Below, one piece after another: positions 1 through 11,289 of a stretch of DNA of 64,000 nucleotides. The stretch lies in contig NC_061118.1 of the NCBI RefSeq assembly GCF_002878395.1, forward strand, positions 123,952,691 to 124,016,690. Direction: 5' to 3'. Source of the stretch: Capsicum annuum (taxonomy: Eukaryota > Streptophyta > Magnoliopsida > Solanales > Solanaceae). The first letter of the stretch is position 1. Each line of letters opens with the position of its first letter. A program made the translations under genes and the position numbers. The notes under the pieces are model-generated. The model made no database searches. It was not told where the DNA came from and was given only the letters and a program-made list of their open reading frames with translations.

Positions 1-585
1 TTATAAAATTAATTAATTAATTTAATCGATCGCTTTAAATAAATATTACTTTAGCTTACTGTTAAGAATAAATAGTGTTTCGCATATATAAAATTATCGC
101 GAGTTTACCAAAAATAAATAAATGTTTTTAACATTAAATAAATTTTAGGCATGTTTAAAATATTCGTCTTAATTAAGAATGCGGCGTACGCATCTTTCTG
201 AGACATTTAAAAATTCAAGGAGGCAACAATGCACTTTGATAAATATTTATAAAATTATTTTTTCACCGATTTAATACAAGAGTTTTAAATAATTTTAGTA
301 CATTAAAATGAGCGATTTTAGGGCCTACTAACATCATTTGTCAAAATAATTTAAGTCAGGATAAGTCAATAAAAGCGACCATGCTAGAACCACGGGACTC
401 GAGGGGTGCCTAACACCTTCCCTTCGGTCAACACAATTCCTTATCCGGATTCCTAGTTCGCAGACCAAAAATAAAAAAAATAAAGAGTCATTTCCTTTTG
501 AATAGGGATTCAATAAGGTGACTTGGAACACCCAAAACCAACTCCCTAGCGGGGTCGGATGCGGTGAAAAACAGGGGGTGTGACA
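1..585 (+). mobile_element. LTR end of a retrotransposon (body lies left of window)
   Basis: AT-rich sequence passing into a conserved GC-richer stretch (about 385-585) and ending GGGTGTGACA. The wording around 388-460 (CGGGACTCGAGGGGTGCC, then TTCCCTTCGGTC) resembles U5 regions of large Solanaceae gypsy-type LTRs, as I recall them. The sequence stops abruptly at 585, and from 586 a MULE transposase reading frame begins on the other strand, so 585 is the outer end of a 3' or solo LTR. The next five bases, CCGTA, would be the right-hand target duplication; the left copy is outside the window. Plus orientation is inferred from the U5-like order only, because TG...CA ends are symmetric. No coding sequence is present. 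Confidence 0.6.
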
Positions 586-1271
586 CCGTAGCGTGAGGAT
601 TTTGGCCCGAGATATGCTCCAAACCACATGTTTCATGCTTTTCATGTTTATGAATGATGAATCTATCAGAACTTGCGTACTTCACCACTCTTAACCACCA
701 CTTGTAGTTCGAATTAGCACATTTGAAGCAAAAGACACTGCTCGAATTAATCACCTTCTTTATTCTAAAATCTTTTTTCACGCAAGAAATAAACAAAGTG
801 TTAGATAGTTCATTCTTGTCCTTGAAAGACATTCCAATAAAAAAGTCGGTCCCATTATCATGAAGATTTCCAGATTATGTCGATTGAGAAGAACTGCACA
901 TCTATTGGTCGCATCAACGGGCGTAAGGTTTGATCATCATCTGGAATATTCATATCTAGATCATCCAACCTATCATCAAAGAAGTCTTCTTTTTCTTCTT
1001 CTTCTTCTACGTTCTGGTTCTCATTCTCTCTCGTCTTTTCAACTATGTACACCCTTAACACCGGCTTGGTTGAATCACTTAGATAAGAATGCAACCGAAC
1101 CTGATCGGTTATCTTGAAAGGCAGTACCCTCTGATTTTCAAAAGAGTTGTGCATGTAGCTGATGGCAAATTCTTTCGGTTGATAATTCAGTCCACAAAAG
1201 CGGATGATTAAGTTCACAAAATCATCATAAAAAACATCACTTTGGACTGTCATAGCTATCGTCTCTAGCAT
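586..1271 (-). pseudogene. MULE (MuDR-type) transposase, N-terminal fragment
   Basis: Reading leftward, a frame opens at 1271 (MLETIAMTVQ...) with an N-terminal region about 137 codons long that includes an acidic run (EEEEEKEDFFDD). After a break near 832-858 it resumes with FKDKNELSNTLF, KWWLRVV and ETCGLEH. This is the layout of the plant MuDR DNA-binding domain that precedes the MULE transposase core. The frame runs through NPHATV and then enters LTR sequence at 585, so the catalytic DDE domain is cut off and would lie left of the LTR insertion. Two breaks (832-858 and 585) make it a pseudogene. The family assignment rests on the DNA-binding domain pattern only. Confidence 0.72.
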
Positions 1272-2370
1272 TTCACCCTCCTTCTAACGTCATACATATC
1301 GATTGCTCTTTTCAACCCAATGACCATGATAATCCACCTCTATTGCTATTAATCCCTCCATTAGTGGTACCTAGATAAAGTCATTTGTTAAAAAAAGTTG
1401 ATAGTGATTTCATAGTGCCTTGAATGAATCCCAACAGATGTGTTATTTATTGCAACAGGTAAGTGATGAGTCACAATAGATTCTTACCTGTTGGGATTCA
1501 TGTTACGGGTCTGAATATCTGTTGCAACAGATGAATCGCCTGTTGGAGTTGATGTTATAACTAAATCACCTTTGAAGTTGATTCCAACAGATGAGTGACA
1601 GTTCCAACAGATAATTAACTTGTTACGACAGATGACTTACCTGATGCAACAGGTTATTAATCTGTTGTAACCTATGTTGGAATCGTGTTCAGGTTCTGTT
1701 GCAACAGGTAACTAATTTGTTGCAACATATATGTCAAATGTTGCAACAGATAAGCCATCTGTTTAAACATGAATCCAACATATTAGTCTCCCTTTGAAAT
1801 AGATGTGATTTTATGTTAGATTTATGATTGGGTTCTATCCATTCTTGGAAAACAACAACACAATAGCAGTTACCCAGATGACAAATTCAACTAAAAATCA
1901 TAATTTGACTTACCAACGTCTCCTATGAAGTAATGTCAAAGTGAAAAGTGATGTTAGAAACAAAATTTGACCTAAGAAATTGGTCAAATAGCAACAGTAG
2001 CGGTAACAACAACAACAACAAATGGTCAACAAAAACAAGATGAAGATGATAATGAAGTAGAAGATGATGATAATAAAGAAGAAGATGATGAATGAAGCAG
2101 CAACAACAATGAACAACAAAAATCGCTAAAAGAGATAAATCAACAAAGGGTGAGAAGGGAGAGAAAGATGCCTTTTTTTCCTCCGTTTTCTGTTATATAG
2201 GCTAACATTTGGATCAAATTATAAATTTAAAAACTTGTGGGTTATTTTCAAACTTTTCCAACTTTCTTAATCCATAATAAAGTAATTGTCACCTCCACCT
2301 AATAATTAAGACTGGTGTCACCTACACCTCATTTTAAAACTCTTTTGTCACCTGTGGCCCAAACCCCCAT
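1272..2370 (-). repeat. MULE 5' flank with palindromic TGTTGCAACA repeats
   Basis: This is the stretch upstream of the MULE start. Between about 1425 and 1785 it contains many variants of a palindromic word, CTGTTGCAACAG: TGTTGCAACA near 1521, 1697, 1718 and 1739, plus half-sites such as TCCAACAGATG and ACCTGTTGGG. Spacing is irregular at roughly 15-40 bp. From 1976 to 2130 there is AAC/GAT-type low-complexity sequence that yields a spurious Ile/Phe-rich frame. Near 2288-2350, GTCACCT recurs three times. Position next to the transposase start suggests the element's subterminal or promoter region. That role is inferred, and I could not find a terminal inverted repeat. Confidence 0.5.
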
Positions 2371-2639
2371 GTATCTTGAACATGTTTTGATTTGTCTATA
2401 TATGTTGGTTAATATTTAACTGAAAAACAGTTATGAATACATACTTGTCTGTCTTGTGAGATCTGAAATTTATTTACGTGTGCATAGTTTAATCAGTTGT
2501 TAAGTTCACTCAGTTGTATTTGCAACATTGAATTAATTTGTATTTAATTATACAAAGTTAGTTTTATTTTTTTTGTTGATCCAAAAATATACAATCATAT
2601 ACATTTTTTTCACAGTACACACAATTACAAATACACATA
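2371..2639. other. AT-rich spacer, nothing recognised
   Basis: AT-rich sequence with TTTGTAT/ATACAAA words and no reading frame, RNA gene or element end that I can support. Confidence 0.5.
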
Positions 2640-3359
2640 TCTATACTATGTTAAAAGTGTGAAGGGCCTTAAAAATATTGTTTGAATTTTTTGTCCTTTA
2701 TTAAAAGGCTTTGTTTTTGACAAACTTTTCTTTTCACTATTTTTTTTTAATATTTAGGAGATGAAAATTAATTAAATATATTTATGGTAAAACCTTTCCT
2801 TATTAGAAATTAGTGGAATTAATGACAATAAAATACTTTTTCCATTAGTTTAAGAATTCTAAATCAACTAAATTTGAATTTAAGAAGATTTAAAAAATCT
2901 AAAAATAAATATAAAAGCGTTAGAGCAAGAAAATTTAAGAAGTACCAAATTTTTAAAAGTTTAACGTACATAATAAGAATGTAATCAATGATTTTGTAAA
3001 GATTTGACTTTTAAAACAAGAAGAGATTTTAAATATAGAACAAAAATATAAAAACAATCGTATTACAAATATGGTTCAAATTGATGTGCCCTGTTAGTCT
3101 CTAGCAGCAAGGAAAAGAGGTACCGCGTGACAAATGCAAAAGTGATGATCTATCAACTACTTGAAATTTCTGGTGGTAAAATACATATGTGCTTATACTA
3201 AAATATATGTTTATGTTTACATTATTATATTAAAGTGTGAAGAATCTTTGAAAAGTGATTTGAACTTTTTGCACTTCATTGAAAATCTCAGCAATAACAA
3301 AATTATTAAATTTTAAATAATCAAATGTTACACGTGCGAGACACGTACGAGTAAACTAG
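2640..3359 (+). mobile_element. Non-autonomous Helitron-like element
   Basis: Starts TCTATACTATGTTAAAAGTG right after an A and ends CTAG (3356-3359) right before a T. These are the expected TC start, CTRR end and A/T insertion site of Helitrons. About 13 bp before the end there is a short hairpin, ACGTG-CGAGA-CACGT (3332-3346), in the usual place. No Rep/helicase coding sequence is present, so it would be non-autonomous (720 bp). A second copy of the 5'-end sequence (TATTAAAGTGTGAAGAATC near 3228) lies 130 bp before the 3' end. This could mean two overlapping or fused copies. The stem is only 5 bp and the assignment is by pattern. Confidence 0.6.
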
Positions 3360-4469
3360 TATATTTATAGATATATACAATACGTACATATTGGACTAAT
3401 TTACAGTGTCATATACATATTAATTTGTATATATATTTTGTGTACTTATTTGATTAACTATATATACAAGATGTTAAATTTATACTTTGTCTCATTTAAT
3501 TAACTATACAGACATATTCTTAAATTTATACACGTGTTTTCACCTATGTATTCTTAATTTATTTTTATATGAATTATTTATATATACTTAAAGCCTTAAT
3601 ATTCAATATTTTTGTTGTTTTCATTCTATATACATATATAGTTAATTGTTTTTTTGTATATATTTGTACTTTCTCCCTCTCTATATGAATTAGTTTGATA
3701 AAATTAATTATATTAATATATGCATATGAATATACATATATGAAAAGAGATTATTATGGGTAAATTGGAGGGATTGCTATCCCTTTTCTTATTAATCTCT
3801 ATTGTAACTGAAAAGGGAAAAAATAAATTTTATATTTTCTGTATTAATTGTTTTCAATTATCTAATATGTATTTCATATATACAATATATAATTGTATAC
3901 ATATAAGTTGTTATATAAGTAAAGTCGTTTGTATATATATTTGTATATGAATTGCTTTGTATATATACTTGTATGTATACAAACAAAGACGCAGTTCATA
4001 TGAATTGCTTTCATATGTATATGTGGATCATGTTTAATTATGTACATCTAATTCTTTGTATATGTTTATAGGGGTGTACATTTAATTGTATATATATGTT
4101 CCTTTAATTTTATTAACAACAGACGACTAACTTTTCGTGATTATATATATATTTAATATATGTATTTTACTATAGTTGTAGTAAAATCCTAATATTCACA
4201 TACAAATGAAGTAAAGTTCACATAAACTCACAAGCGGCATCATATGCATCATGTAAAATTTTTAACATTTTTTGTAACATATATTTAAGTGAGTCATTTG
4301 AATCAACTTACAACAACTAAATATCTATAAGTATAAATACATAAAAACTTTTAAAATTATTCATTAAATCAAATATTGAAATGTATTCAAAACAATTAAA
4401 AATTAACATCAGTCACAAATAAAAATTGAAAATTCAATTCTATGTTTCTTCAAATTCTGCTATTTAACT
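3360..4469. other. AT-rich intergenic DNA
   Basis: Dominated by TATATA/TTTGTATATA/ACATATAT words. The short frames in it are low-complexity and have no recognisable domain. No RNA gene is seen. Confidence 0.6.
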
Positions 4470-4640
4470 CAAGGCGCTTTTCTACACGAACGATTATTGT
4501 GCCCACTGTAACCACAAACACTTTATGAATTTGAAGAATTATTTCCTGAAGAATTCTCCAATTAACTTTTGTCTTTATCACTTTTTGACCTCTTGGATAG
4601 TTGTTTGTATTTTGGTGACAAAACAATCTCACTTAAGGTA
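4470..4640 (-). pseudogene. MULE transposase C-terminal zinc-knuckle remnant
   Basis: On the minus strand, one frame gives SKRSKSDKDKS, then a stop, then ENSSGNNSSNS, then CGYSGHNNRSCRKAP and a terminal stop near 4470. This Ser/Lys-rich linker followed by a C-x2-C-x4-H-x4-C knuckle and a short basic end is the usual carboxyl terminus of plant MuDR transposases. The first cysteine is lost and two stops interrupt the frame. It cannot be the missing end of the 586-1271 copy: on this strand it lies upstream of that N-terminus. It therefore marks a second, mostly deleted MULE. Confidence 0.55.
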
Positions 4641-6181
4641 TAATCTGATATCTTCAATATACAATCTTTAAATTCTCGCACTTTTGTTCTTCAAATCTAT
4701 ACAAAGTTATTTAACAATCAACCCTAGTGATTCGTCATAGCTTTCAGATTTTTTCATTACAATTAAGTCCAATCAATATTCCTCATACTCATTTTCAATT
4801 GTCTGCACATTCGAATGCTTCAAAACAACTGGTATTGAGCCATATCCTGTTAATAATCAAACATATAATAGCAATTAAGTTACAAATATTTTATATTTTG
4901 TATTTCATTTTGTATATATACAATCCTCAAATACGAAATCAATACCATATACTCTCAAATAGTACAAATAAGTCATTTTTTATTTGACAAAATCTTTTAA
5001 TCTATGTATATACAATACACAATTATGAATTTAAATATAATATATAATACTGAAATTATACAATACTTCTCAAATGAAGTTTAAAACTATAAAATTATCG
5101 AATACGAGTTCAAATACAATATACATTTAATAATCAAAACCGTTATACATTGAATTTTCAAAAACGAATTCAAATATCAAACGAATTGATCAAACTAAAA
5201 CCACAAACACATCTATTCACCGCAAGAACATTGCTTGACTCAAATACAAATTCAATTGCAAGTCAGTTTATACAAAACATGTCACTTCATATAATTATTT
5301 TTCAGAATTTAGGAATGAAATAGAGATTAAAGAACAAGACGACTGAATTACATACATGTTATGAATTATTGATGTTACTTTCTTGATTTTTCTTATTTTT
5401 TTTACTGTGTTCTATCGAATGTGACCTTAAAAGAAGATTTATGAAAGGAGAATTTGTGAAAAGTTGGAGAAAATTAAGGACGTTCATTATTCCCTCTCAC
5501 CTATATATCTCTGATTTCTGTTTATTGTAATCGGTTGTTGAGAAAAATCAATCAAGTAGATTTGTATAAATAGGCCATATATACATTTCTTGACTACTGT
5601 TAATCATAATTTGTACTTAGTAAAACTTAGACCATGAAATTATTTAAAAGGGGTCTGAATTGTCTATATGTGGAGTTTTACCAAATGAAAAAGGTCACTT
5701 ATAGAAAATACCTTATTATGTGTTTCATCAAAATGAGAGTGTTTCTAGCCATTTTCAAAATTATAATTCATAGTCTCATTCTCTCTCTCTCGCTCAATGT
5801 ATCACCAAGTTATTGGATGATCACGGAAATATTATAATTACTCATTGTATTTGTATTCACTTATCATTTCTTTTTTTTTTTTTTTTTTTTTGCTTTTTGG
5901 TTCTTTTCTCTATTTTCTTTTTTCGTTTCTGTTTTTCCTCTTCTATCTCTAATTTTTATTTCTCTTTTATTTTTATTTTTTGTTTATCCCAAAACCAAAA
6001 GTGACATAGTATAACAACATAATATTAACATTGACAAAATCTATCTAACTTTCGTATTAAATGGCCAAAGTTCACTTTGTGACGTTATAGAGAGGTCTGA
6101 CTGTATAATAATTTATATCCAATTTATACAACTATATAAATATAATTATTTATATAAAGCTGACTATTTTTTTCCTCATTC
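4641..6181. other. Non-coding AT-rich stretch with a poly-T tract
   Basis: I see no supported gene. Frames at 4727-4987, 5634-5837 and 5813-6004 are compositional. A run of T at about 5868-5891 continues as pyrimidine-rich DNA to about 5985. The sequence around 5390-5530 could be leader DNA of the decayed MULE at 4470-4640, but nothing shows it directly. Confidence 0.5.
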
Positions 6182-6190
6182 CAAATATTA

Positions 6191-6300
6191 GAGAAAATGG
6201 TATATTACCCCCCAACCTTTAGTCGAAATCTCAACTACACACTCAACCTTTAAAGGTGACCTATTACCCCCCTAAACTATTTTAAAATGAAATTATTACC
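6191..6300 (+). repeat. Left terminal inverted repeat of the MITE
   Basis: Pairs with 7015-7126 on the opposite strand. It includes ATTACCCCCCAACCTTTAGT and ACTATTTTAAAATGAAATTA. Confidence 0.85.
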
Positions 6301-7014
6301 TCCAACGCTGACATGGAAAGAGAGTGTGTTTCACTCTCTTTAAAAGAGAGTAAGAACGAAAATAATTTATTAAAAATTTATTTTTAATATATTTTTAAAT
6401 AAATATATATAATTTTAATTATTTTTTTTCTTTTTTCTTCTTCGTTTCTTTTTCTTCTTCCATTCTTCTTCTTTTTCTTCCTCTTCAATTTTTCTTCTTC
6501 TTCACTGGCATCCAAGAACTCATCAATGACTTCTTCTTTCTTCTTCTTCTTCTTCTTCTGGCATCCAAGAACCCGAATTACATGAGATTGTTGAATCAAT
6601 TTAGATTGAAAAATTCGAATTAATTTCTGTGTTAGAATCATTCCTTAGCTCCCAAAAAAATGGTTGACGTTGAAAATGTTGAAATTCATCAAAAAAAAAA
6701 AAGTTACCAGAATTTTGAATTTTTTGGTGCCGTCACTATCCAACGGCATTTCACCATTGAAACCGCACCATTGAAAGCGGCGACATTTTGTGAAAATCAA
6801 ATATAACATTAATTGCTGATTTGATTTTAAAGAAGAAGAAGAAGAAGACATATGACGTGGCATATGACGTGGAATTAAATTTTTATAGTAAAAAATAAGT
6901 AATATGACGTGGAGTTGCGTGGCATGACACGTGGCAACGCGTGCATCACACCCACATTCCAAATGATTGATTGTCAGTTTTCGAGAGGGTAATAATTTCA
7001 CTTTAAAATAGTTC

Positions 7015-7126
7015 AGGGGTAATAATTTCATTTTAAAATAGTTCACGGGATAATAGGTCATATTTAAAGATTGAGTGTGTAGTTAAAATTTCGACTAAAG
7101 ATTGGGGGGTAATAGACCATTTTCTC
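7015..7126 (-). repeat. Right terminal inverted repeat of the MITE
   Basis: Reverse complement of the left repeat with scattered substitutions. The inner ~45 bp is also duplicated in direct orientation (GGTAATAATTTCA near 6986 and 7019). Confidence 0.82.
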
Positions 7127-7135
7127 CAAATATTA

Positions 7136-8020
7136 TTCAATTTATTTGAAATTTATGAAATTTAAGGTTAAAAAATTTATTTTCATTACATTTATTTTTT
7201 GTAAAAGGGGAAAAGAGAATGATTTATTTGAATTTTATAAAGATGAAATTAGAAAATATGAATGGAGAACTTTTCAAATTTGAAATTCAATCCGAAGTTG
7301 GGTTGGCATTAAAATTGAAAAAATTACATCACAGCACTAATCATCTTACCATATCTACATAAAATTTCATCTCTTTTATTTAATTACATCTCATCCCTTA
7401 TTTTAAGTATTGTAGTCAAGATACTAATGTTTCAGAAGACAGTAAGTATCCAAAGAAAATTTAAGTAATGTATTCGAGATAGTATGTATCATGAATAAAA
7501 CATAATATATCGGGAACAACAAAATACATCCAACATTTAGTAATGTATCCGATATTTCAAATTTTTGAACAACACAATATATTCGAGATTCAGATTTTTC
7601 AAAAATTTTAGTAATATTGAAAAGAGTTAGGATAAGGGCAATTAATTTCAAATGTGGTGGAATTTATTTTGTTTATACTTTAAAATTTTTAAAAATCAAA
7701 TACTTTTTACAAAAAAAAAAAAAAATTAGAAGTAGGGGAAGGAAAAATAGAAGAGGCAATTATAAAAGGGAATTTTTCAGAAATAGCTATATTTTGCTGG
7801 AAAACTCACCTTTCATAGTCATATATTACATAATTACCATTTATAGTCGCTGTATTCAATTTACGCCCGCTGTATTCGATTTTATCAATAGTCTGTATTC
7901 ATATAAAATCTAAATACAGTACCATTTAGCCGTTGTATTCTATTCACAGCCGATGTATTCACTTTTCCTTAGTGGTCTGTATTCATAAAAACATAAATAC
8001 ACTACATATCTAGTCTTGTC
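7136..8020. other. Non-coding, with TGTATTC repeats
   Basis: AT-rich, with no gene I can support. From about 7840 to 8000 the word TGTATTC recurs in GCTGTATTCAATTTACGCC-like contexts, and GTCTGTATTCAT occurs twice (7889 and 7975). This is a degenerate repeat of unknown origin. Confidence 0.5.
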
Positions 8021-8215
8021 AAAAACACTACCATTTTTTTTCTTTTTATTTTTTTTATATTTCTTTTTTTTTTTCTAATTTTTCCTATTTTTAGATATTT
8101 TTTTCTCTCTTCTATCTCTCTTTCTTTTTTTTCTTTTCTTTGGTTTTCTTTTTTGTAGTTATTTTCTTTATCATTTTTTTTGTTCTATTTTATATTTTTT
8201 ATATTTTAAAAAAAT
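8021..8215 (+). repeat. Polypyrimidine tract
   Basis: About 190 bp that is nearly all T and C on this strand, with only scattered purines. It lies about 1 kb before a longer purine tract on the same strand, so the two could pair as a loose inverted arrangement. Confidence 0.8.
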
Positions 8216-8239
8216 ATAACTACTCGAGCACAAGTCATT

Positions 8240-9145
8240 GATGATAACGCAAATACCATAATTGTTTATCTATTTATAGTCTCACCGTCATTTATATTTT
8301 TGTATTCATTAATACAACTATATTTGTATTTTAAAGTTCACGTTTGTATTTGTATTTTGTAGTTCACATTTATATTTGTATTTTATAGTTCGCACTTGTA
8401 TTTGTATTTGTTATTTCGCACTATCATTTATATTTAATATAATTCGCACTTGTATTTTAAAGAACTGTTTTGTATTTGTATTTTATAATTAACTGTATAT
8501 TATATTGAATTATATTTATATTATGATTTTATTGTGTTTGTATATTTAGATCATATTTGTATTCTATTTTCATCGATATCCTTATATTTTAAAAGAATTA
8601 TTTTGTATTTGTATTTGTAAGTTGATTGCATATTGTATTTAGCCGTGATTATGCACAATTTATCATTTGTATTTGTATACAAACAAGTAAATGCATTAAT
8701 TGTATTTTCTTGATTCTAAAATATATAAATATGCAATGTATCATTTGATAAAAATGTACCGTTTTGTATTTGTATGTCAAAATAATTATTCGTATTTGTA
8801 AATAAATAAATATCACTTGATATAAATACAATTACAAACAAATGAAACCAACAATTTTAAAAATACAAATACAAATTGTATTTTTATAAAAATTTAAATT
8901 ATATTTATTTGTATCAATAAATATAACTCGTATAAATAAATACAAATAAATATTCATAAAAAGAAAATCAATCGTTCTTTGTCAATAATTAAAAAATACA
9001 AATGATAATTCACACTTGTATCTATATGTTATAGTTCACATTTGTACTTGTACTTTATAATTTCCACTTATATTGGTACATTATAATTCGCCTTTGTATT
9101 TATATTTTATAGTTCGCACTTGTATTTATGTTTGTTAATTCGCAC
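8240..9145 (+). repeat. Degenerate TTTGTATT / TTCGCAC repeat field
   Basis: Dozens of copies of TTTGTATTT with recurring AGTTCGCACTTG, TAATTCGCAC and AGTTCACATTTG blocks, roughly 30-40 bp apart, changing to the complementary orientation around 8830-9000. This looks like an old minisatellite. It contains no coding frame that I trust. Confidence 0.7.
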
Positions 9146-9146
9146 A

Positions 9147-9747
9147 AATGAAAAGAAAAAAAAAAAGAGTAATAGAAAATAGAGAAAAAAACAAAAGAAA
9201 AAAATAAAAAAGGAAAACAAGAAAAAGAAAAAAAAAAGACAACGAAAAAGAAAAAATTGAAAAAAGGAAAAGGAAAGAGAAAACAAAAAAGTAAAAAAAA
9301 AATGAAGAAAAAAACTAAAAAAAGGAGAAAAAATAAAAAGAAAAAAAATACAGATAAAGATAAAATTGAAAAAAGAAAAGAAAGAGAACGAAAAAAAGAA
9401 GGAAAAAACTGAAAAAGGAAAAAAAAAAGGAAAGACCAAATGAAAAAAGACAACAAAAAAGAAAAAATTTTAAAAAGAAAGAAGAAAGAAGAAAGAGAAA
9501 AAAAAAAGAAAAAGGAAAAAACTGAAAAAAGAGTAATAGAAAATAGAGAAAAAAACAACAGAAGGAGAAAAAAATAAAAAGGAAAAAAAAGAAAAAAATA
9601 CAAAAGAAAAGAAGAAAAAGAAAACGAAAAATTTGAAAAAAGAAAAGAAAGAGAAAACCAAAAAAAAGGAAAAGAAAAAAAGAAGGAAAAAACTGAAAAA
9701 AAAAAAAAAAGGGAAAGTAATAGAAAATAGAGAAAAAGAAAAAATAC
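9147..9747 (+). repeat. 600-bp polypurine tract
   Basis: Almost entirely A and G on the plus strand (GAAAAAGAAAAAAAAGAC-type), with rare C or T. It contains a local duplication, since GAGTAATAGAAAATAGAG recurs near 9167 and 9529, plus a partial third copy near 9717. The overlapping Phe-rich frames on the minus strand (9100-9749) come from this composition and are not genes. Confidence 0.9.
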
Positions 9748-10689
9748 ATGAGAGAAACTATGAATTATAATTATGAAAAATTAATAGGCAAGAGGAGATT
9801 ATGAATTGTAATTAATTGAAACCAAGATAAATAAGATAATTAGGAGTCAATATTGACTAAGTTATGTAATTATCCCACTATTTTATAGGAATATGATAAA
9901 AGTTCACATACTCCACCATCTGAACTATTAAAATCCCCTATAACCAAAACTTTATTTGGAAATAAAGAGCAAAAATCTTTTAAAAAAAGAAAGAAGAATT
10001 ATCATGGTTTAATAACTCAAGTGTTTAAACCTTTAAATTTGACTAATTTTTAAATTGTATTAGAATAGTATCCGTACGAAAATTGTTAGGGAAAAATCCC
10101 AAGTAAATCATACCCACACTTCTCCAGACACAACTATGACAACAGAGGGTGCAAATAATACCATTCATGTGGATCACATTCAGAACACAACTCCAACAAC
10201 AAAAGTAATTGATACTACAAGTATACAGGTTCCAGCTGGTCATCATGAGGTTAGGGAGAAGAAAGGAGATCATCAATGTATAGACAACATGGCTATCATG
10301 GAATTTCCAACAACACTCCAAGTTGACACATTGAATCCCCAAGTAAGGCCATTCACAATATTCCCACACACAGACTGGAGATTGAAGCAGCAACAGAGAA
10401 TAAACCTGTTGGGGAAGAGAGTGTTATGACAGAAGACCAAATATTTAATGATGCTGATTTGTCACCTAGGATGGTCTCTGCACTTAAATTTGCAAGAGTG
10501 CAAACAAGAAGGAAAAGGGTCAATCAACAAGTTAGTGAATCATGAAAGAACTAATTTGGAACATAAGGTTAGTAAAGTCACAAAAAGCATTTCAATGAGT
10601 GCAAATGTTTCATAACTTTCACTAGTTTGCACTTGTGGCTTTAATAAAACCTTTTCAGCATGTCAGAACAACTAATAAATATAAATCAA

Positions 10690-11110
10690 GGTTGAAAATG
10701 CCACATTCATTGCATAATACAAATGGTATGATCTGAATATTTATCAATCATGGGTATGATCTCAATGTCATTAGTAACTCTGAGCAGCAGATTACTATCA
10801 ATATGCAAAATCAAGTGTTAGCTACCAGATTTTGTGCAACATTAGTCTATGCTAAATGTGACGACCAACTTAGATTGGAGATTTGGGAAGATTTGTACTC
10901 AATCGCAGATGATATTAATAGCCCTTGGTTAATAGGTGGAGACTTCAATGTGGTCCTAAATGAAGAAGAGAAGATAGGGGGTCTCCCGATGGTAGAAGCA
11001 GATTTTGAGGATTTTTAAGACTTGGTATAAAATCGTGTGACTTAATTCAGGTTCCATATAAGGGGAGCCCTTTTACTTGGTGGAACAGAAGATTTGGTGA
11101 CTATTGTATT
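10690..11110 (+). pseudogene. L1 LINE endonuclease domain (degraded)
   Basis: The frame shows SNSEQQITI, LVYAKCD, WEDLYSIADD, SPWLIGGDFNVVLNEEEKIG and, after a stop near 11018 and a frame change, PFTWWNRR. This follows the APE-type endonuclease of plant L1 elements, where GDFN carries a catalytic aspartate; that aspartate is kept here. The amino-terminal third, with the first catalytic Asn/Glu, is not recognisable. The enzyme would nick target DNA to prime reverse transcription. This copy is broken by stops at 11018 and beyond. Confidence 0.75.
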
Positions 11111-11289
11111 TTTGAAAGGTCGGATAGGGTTTTAATTAACTCTCTGTTTCAAGAAATCTTCACATTCAAAAGTTGAGCACTTACCAAGAAATGGTTCTGA
11201 CCATGCCCCACTACTATTTGCTTGTGCAAATAGTGATTCAATTCAAGTTTCTTAACTCCTGGGTCCAACATGTAGATTTTAAGGATGTG

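Larger units (their letters stand above)
6182..7135. mobile_element. Mutator-type MITE with 9-bp target duplication
   Basis: Element 6191-7126 (936 bp) is bounded by GAGAAAATGG and its complement CCATTTTCTC. The long, slightly diverged terminal inverted repeats extend inward for about 110 bp. The flanks are an exact 9-bp direct repeat, CAAATATTA (6182-6190 and 7127-7135). Long TIRs with a 9-bp duplication are the mark of Mutator-like elements. The interior has no transposase. It holds CTT/GAAGAA-rich sequence and a local repeat of GGCATCCAAGAAC (about 6507 and 6560). The frames at 6384-6641 and 6645-7061 are by-products of low complexity and of the TIR. Confidence 0.85.

Noticed and set aside
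1910..2119. Ile/Phe-rich 69-residue frame resembling a membrane peptide
   Set aside because: Produced by GATGAT/AACAAC low-complexity DNA.
6384..7061. Two antisense open frames (85 and 138 residues)
   Set aside because: They lie inside the MITE; one is a Lys/Glu-rich reading of CTT repeats, the other reads the terminal inverted repeat.
9100..9749. Several overlapping Phe-rich open frames on the minus strand that look like membrane proteins
   Set aside because: They are translations of a polypurine tract; overlapping frames give the same hydrophobic composition and there is no domain.
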